From: Bacteroidaceae bacterium | GTDB lineage: Bacteria > Bacteroidota > Bacteroidia > Bacteroidales > Bacteroidaceae | Assembly: GCA_024398515.1 (NCBI GenBank) | Contig: JAKSIZ010000004.1 | Location: forward strand, 53,312-117,311 | DNA length: 64,000 nt | Direction: 5' to 3' | Shown: positions 61,901-64,000 of the stretch, piece after piece | Layout of the letters: the number at the start of each line of letters is the position of its first letter | How positions within the stretch are numbered: position 1 is the stretch's first letter | Position numbers and translations under genes: made by a program | The notes under the pieces: generated by a model | Told to the model about the DNA's origin: nothing | Database searches by the model: none | Seen by the model: only the letters and a program-made list of their open reading frames with translations

Positions 61901-63846
61901 TTCTTAGTCTTTTTGGTTAGGTATTTTGCAATGTATTCCTTGTTGCGGTTCTTTATGGTCTTCTCCTTGTCGGCTTTCTGCTTGGTTATCTTCGCCGGTT
62001 TTTGCTTTGCCACAGGCACCGCATTGAGGTCCCAAGTCATGGTCACATCCCATTTCTCCTTGCATTCCACTGACTTGTTGTAGTAGTAAACGCGCTCTGG
62101 CTGCACGTCGCCTGAGTATAATCCCGTGTCCCAGATGCCGTTTCCGTTCTTGTCTTCGAACGCTCTCAGGTAGTATTCTCCTGGTTTAAGGTAGTAGAAT
62201 TCGGCGTTTCCGTCCTCCACCATCACCCTGTCAACGGCATTGTCCGACGCATTGAGCAGCTCAACCCATACGCTGTCAGCCTTCGCACCATTCACTGTAA
62301 TCAGCAGCGAACTGTATTCGTCGAGCTTTCCTATCTTTATTCCGCCTTTGTAAGGCTTCGATGCCTTGCCGTAGATGTCGATAAATGCGGCACTGTCTAT
62401 TTCGAGTGAATACTCTCCGTCTTCGCGCCATTCGGCAATAATCTCGTATGTTCGCATCGTCTTTTCCTTTTCGCGGAAGGTGAAAGGCGACCTGTACCAC
62501 GACGTATCGACCTTTGCATACATGTGGATTGCTGCTGTGTCTAAGCTCATGAGTGGCGTTGGCATCGTTATTTCGTATATATCTTTTGGCGTGAGGGTGC
62601 TCTTTCTGTTGTATGTAGGCTCCAGAGGTTTTGCCGGCATTATCGAGTCAACAGGCTCACCTTTCTTCGCCAATTTCTTCTGTCCCTTCAGCCATTTGTC
62701 GTATTCTTCCTTTTCAAGCTTCAGTCGTTTTTCGTATGAAAACTTTGGAGTGAAGCATATTGTGTCTGTCTTGTTCACCAAAACTCCAGTGGTATCAGTC
62801 TCCATATACTGCAACTCAGCCGTAAGCGAGTCGCGATGTATCAGTGCTGTGTCGGTAATCCAATAGGTTATGGAGTCTTTCTTCTCGTTCATCTCCACCA
62901 CGAACGCATCTTTATCGTCGAAGTCCAAGCCTCGTATTATCGGTTCGTCTTCGTGTCCGTATGAGAAATAGAGGTTTATCTTCTCTGGATCTGTGCGGTC
63001 GGTCTTTATCAGATGACGGTCTGTCTGCACTTCCTTGAACGCAAGGAGCACCAAGTCGTCGGGTGTAAACCTTGTGTATGGTACGAGTTTCACCGTCTCA
63101 ATGTGCAGACTGTCAATCCAAGTCGTATCCTGACGCATTGCCATTCCACTCGCTGGAGTGAACACATCATGGTTGAAGGCTATCATCTCTCCCTGCTGTG
63201 TGAACTTGTAGTCGCCGTCCAAGTCCTGCAGGGCGTATGCACGATACTGCCCAGGTGCTATACCTCGGATTACGAAATGCCCTCTGCTATCGGTGCGGGC
63301 AACGCGCAGCATAGGCTTTGTCGTGAATGCTGTGTCGCTCAGGTCGTCGTATAGTCCGACGAGTATGCCCTTCACTGGTTCGAGGTTCATTGCGTCGAGC
63401 ACGTTGCCCGATACCTCAAGAGTGTCAATCCTGTCGCCAGTGGAAAAACTGTACGTATAGTTGCCGAGCGGATTGCCCTCGGTGAAATCAACTATTGCGT
63501 CGGAAAAGTCGATGGTATATGTCAGCCCAGGCTTCAGCGTGTCCTGCAATTCCACGACAACCTTCTTGCCCTGGTCCTTTATCTCGGGCATTTCAAGTTG
63601 CGGAGGCGACACGATGACCTTCTCCGTTGCGTTCTCAATCTTCACGTATTCGTTGAAGAAGATTGATATCTTGTTTGTGTTCACGTTTACTGCCTTCTCT
63701 GCCGGCGAAGCATAGACTATGCGTGGTGGTTCCTCGTCGTAAAGTCCCCCTTGCGGCGACCCCATGTTAGCACACGATGTCACTGCTGCAAGCAATGCCA
63801 GCAGACATGTCGTATGAATCCAATATGATAATGTGCGTAATCTCAT
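61897..63846 (-). CDS. Ig-like (Big_5) domain lipoprotein
   Basis: The start is ATG 63846 (MRLRTLSYWIHTTCLLAL), because it gives a clean signal peptide with lipobox VTSCAN; the longer ORF start at 63894 would overlap the promoter. The 649-residue protein has a bacterial Ig-like domain near residues 35-140 (PPRIVYASPAEKAVNVNTNK, ISIFFNEYVKI). A SdrD-B/CarboxypepD-like beta domain follows at about 140-220 (VSGNVLDAMNLEPVKGILVG; IAPGQYRAYALQDLDGDYKF), then more beta regions. It is a likely outer-membrane-anchored surface or periplasmic protein, in an operon with the DUF3108 gene. Confidence 0.88.
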   Translation of the reverse strand: MRLRTLSYWIHTTCLLALLAAVTSCANMGSPQGGLYDEEPPRIVYASPAEKAVNVNTNKISIFFNEYVKIENATEKVIVSPPQLEMPEIKDQGKKVVVELQDTLKPGLTYTIDFSDAIVDFTEGNPLGNYTYSFSTGDRIDTLEVSGNVLDAMNLEPVKGILVGLYDDLSDTAFTTKPMLRVARTDSRGHFVIRGIAPGQYRAYALQDLDGDYKFTQQGEMIAFNHDVFTPASGMAMRQDTTWIDSLHIETVKLVPYTRFTPDDLVLLAFKEVQTDRHLIKTDRTDPEKINLYFSYGHEDEPIIRGLDFDDKDAFVVEMNEKKDSITYWITDTALIHRDSLTAELQYMETDTTGVLVNKTDTICFTPKFSYEKRLKLEKEEYDKWLKGQKKLAKKGEPVDSIMPAKPLEPTYNRKSTLTPKDIYEITMPTPLMSLDTAAIHMYAKVDTSWYRSPFTFREKEKTMRTYEIIAEWREDGEYSLEIDSAAFIDIYGKASKPYKGGIKIGKLDEYSSLLITVNGAKADSVWVELLNASDNAVDRVMVEDGNAEFYYLKPGEYYLRAFEDKNGNGIWDTGLYSGDVQPERVYYYNKSVECKEKWDVTMTWDLNAVPVAKQKPAKITKQKADKEKTIKNRNKEYIAKYLTKKTKK

Positions 63847-63871
63847 ATTTGTCGTTGAGCTTATCGACTTG

Positions 63872-63903
63872 CAAAAGTATGAAGATTTTTCCAAATACGC
63901 AAA
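63872..63903 (-). promoter_or_regulatory. Promoter of the lipoprotein-DUF3108 operon
   Basis: Minus-strand TTTG (63903-63900), 20-bp spacer and TACTTTTG (63879-63872), 26 bp before the start. The remaining 100 bp to the window end hold no feature I can identify. Confidence 0.68.
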
Positions 63904-64000
63904 TAATTTAGGGAATGTTATATGTTTCGGCGTTTGGCGAAGGGGTGTGTAGAGTCCAACAGCAAATGCAAATTTATATAAAATGTTTGAAGAAACAATA

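Overview
The window looks like a chromosomal segment of a Bacteroidales bacterium, most likely a Prevotella-type organism. Promoters follow the Bacteroidota pattern (TTTG, about 20 bp, TAnnTTTG) and Shine-Dalgarno sites are mostly absent. It also carries several secreted plant-glycan hydrolases (GH95, GH140-like, GH31, GH127, GH53) and Bacteroidota-typical families (PspC with PadR, DUF6175, DUF3108, Big_5 lipoprotein). Family calls come from reading the translations and motifs by eye; no database search was possible.

Layout. 1-2.6 kb: 5'-truncated beta-helix protein. 2.7-4.4 kb: padR-pspC pair. 4.6-8 kb (minus): yajL-ispD-recG, divergent from nadK. 8-15.5 kb: nadK, ABC exporter, YfhO membrane protein, a PurL-like remnant and a split chromate transporter. 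15.8-20.8 kb: nadB, an unusual ArgR-like regulator and proC-proB-proA. 20.9-25.1 kb: rpmH, PASTA protein, rluD, ddl, acyltransferase. 25.3-29.8 kb: frr, then GH95 and GH140-like genes. 30-35.5 kb (minus): repeat-rich lipoprotein, RNA methyltransferase, FucP-like permease, UROD-mutarotase fusion, rnhB, nadA. 35.5-35.7 kb: a cluster of DnaA boxes. 35.7-40.8 kb (minus): lgt, ychF, GH31. 41-46.4 kb (plus): efp, GT2, radC, SufT-like, lpxH-like, GH127. 46.6-49.9 kb (minus): four-gene secreted-protein operon behind a structured leader RNA. 50.5-57.1 kb (minus): GH53-esterase fusion, lpxB, surE, asnS, rluB. 57.3-59.4 kb (minus): tRNA-Pro, mutL, tRNA-Val. 59.5-63.9 kb (minus): DUF4143 ATPase, DUF3108 protein, Big_5 lipoprotein.

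How the genes fit together. Housekeeping functions are NAD synthesis (nadA, nadB, nadK), proline synthesis, envelope building (ddl, lgt, lpxB, lpxH-like) and translation (rpmH, frr, efp, asnS, two tRNAs). Interspersed are hydrolases that would release fucose, xylose, arabinose and galactan oligomers from plant cell walls; the FucP-like permease and mutarotase domain could handle released deoxysugars. No SusC/SusD pair is present, so this is not a classical PUL.

Most unusual signals: (1) an intergenic repeat architecture of three 17-bp quasi-palindromes at an exact 23-bp period, seen at six loci with three unrelated sequences; (2) a structured leader RNA of about 330 nt with mutually exclusive pairings before a four-gene CsgG-like/DUF6175 operon; (3) a DnaA-box cluster that is a candidate oriC; (4) four 23-bp direct repeats containing DnaA boxes, next to a potential Z-DNA tract; (5) a 94-97 bp GC-rich palindromic element, one copy of which is translated inside lpxB; (6) several 7-bp tandem repeats, one inside the GH95 coding sequence.
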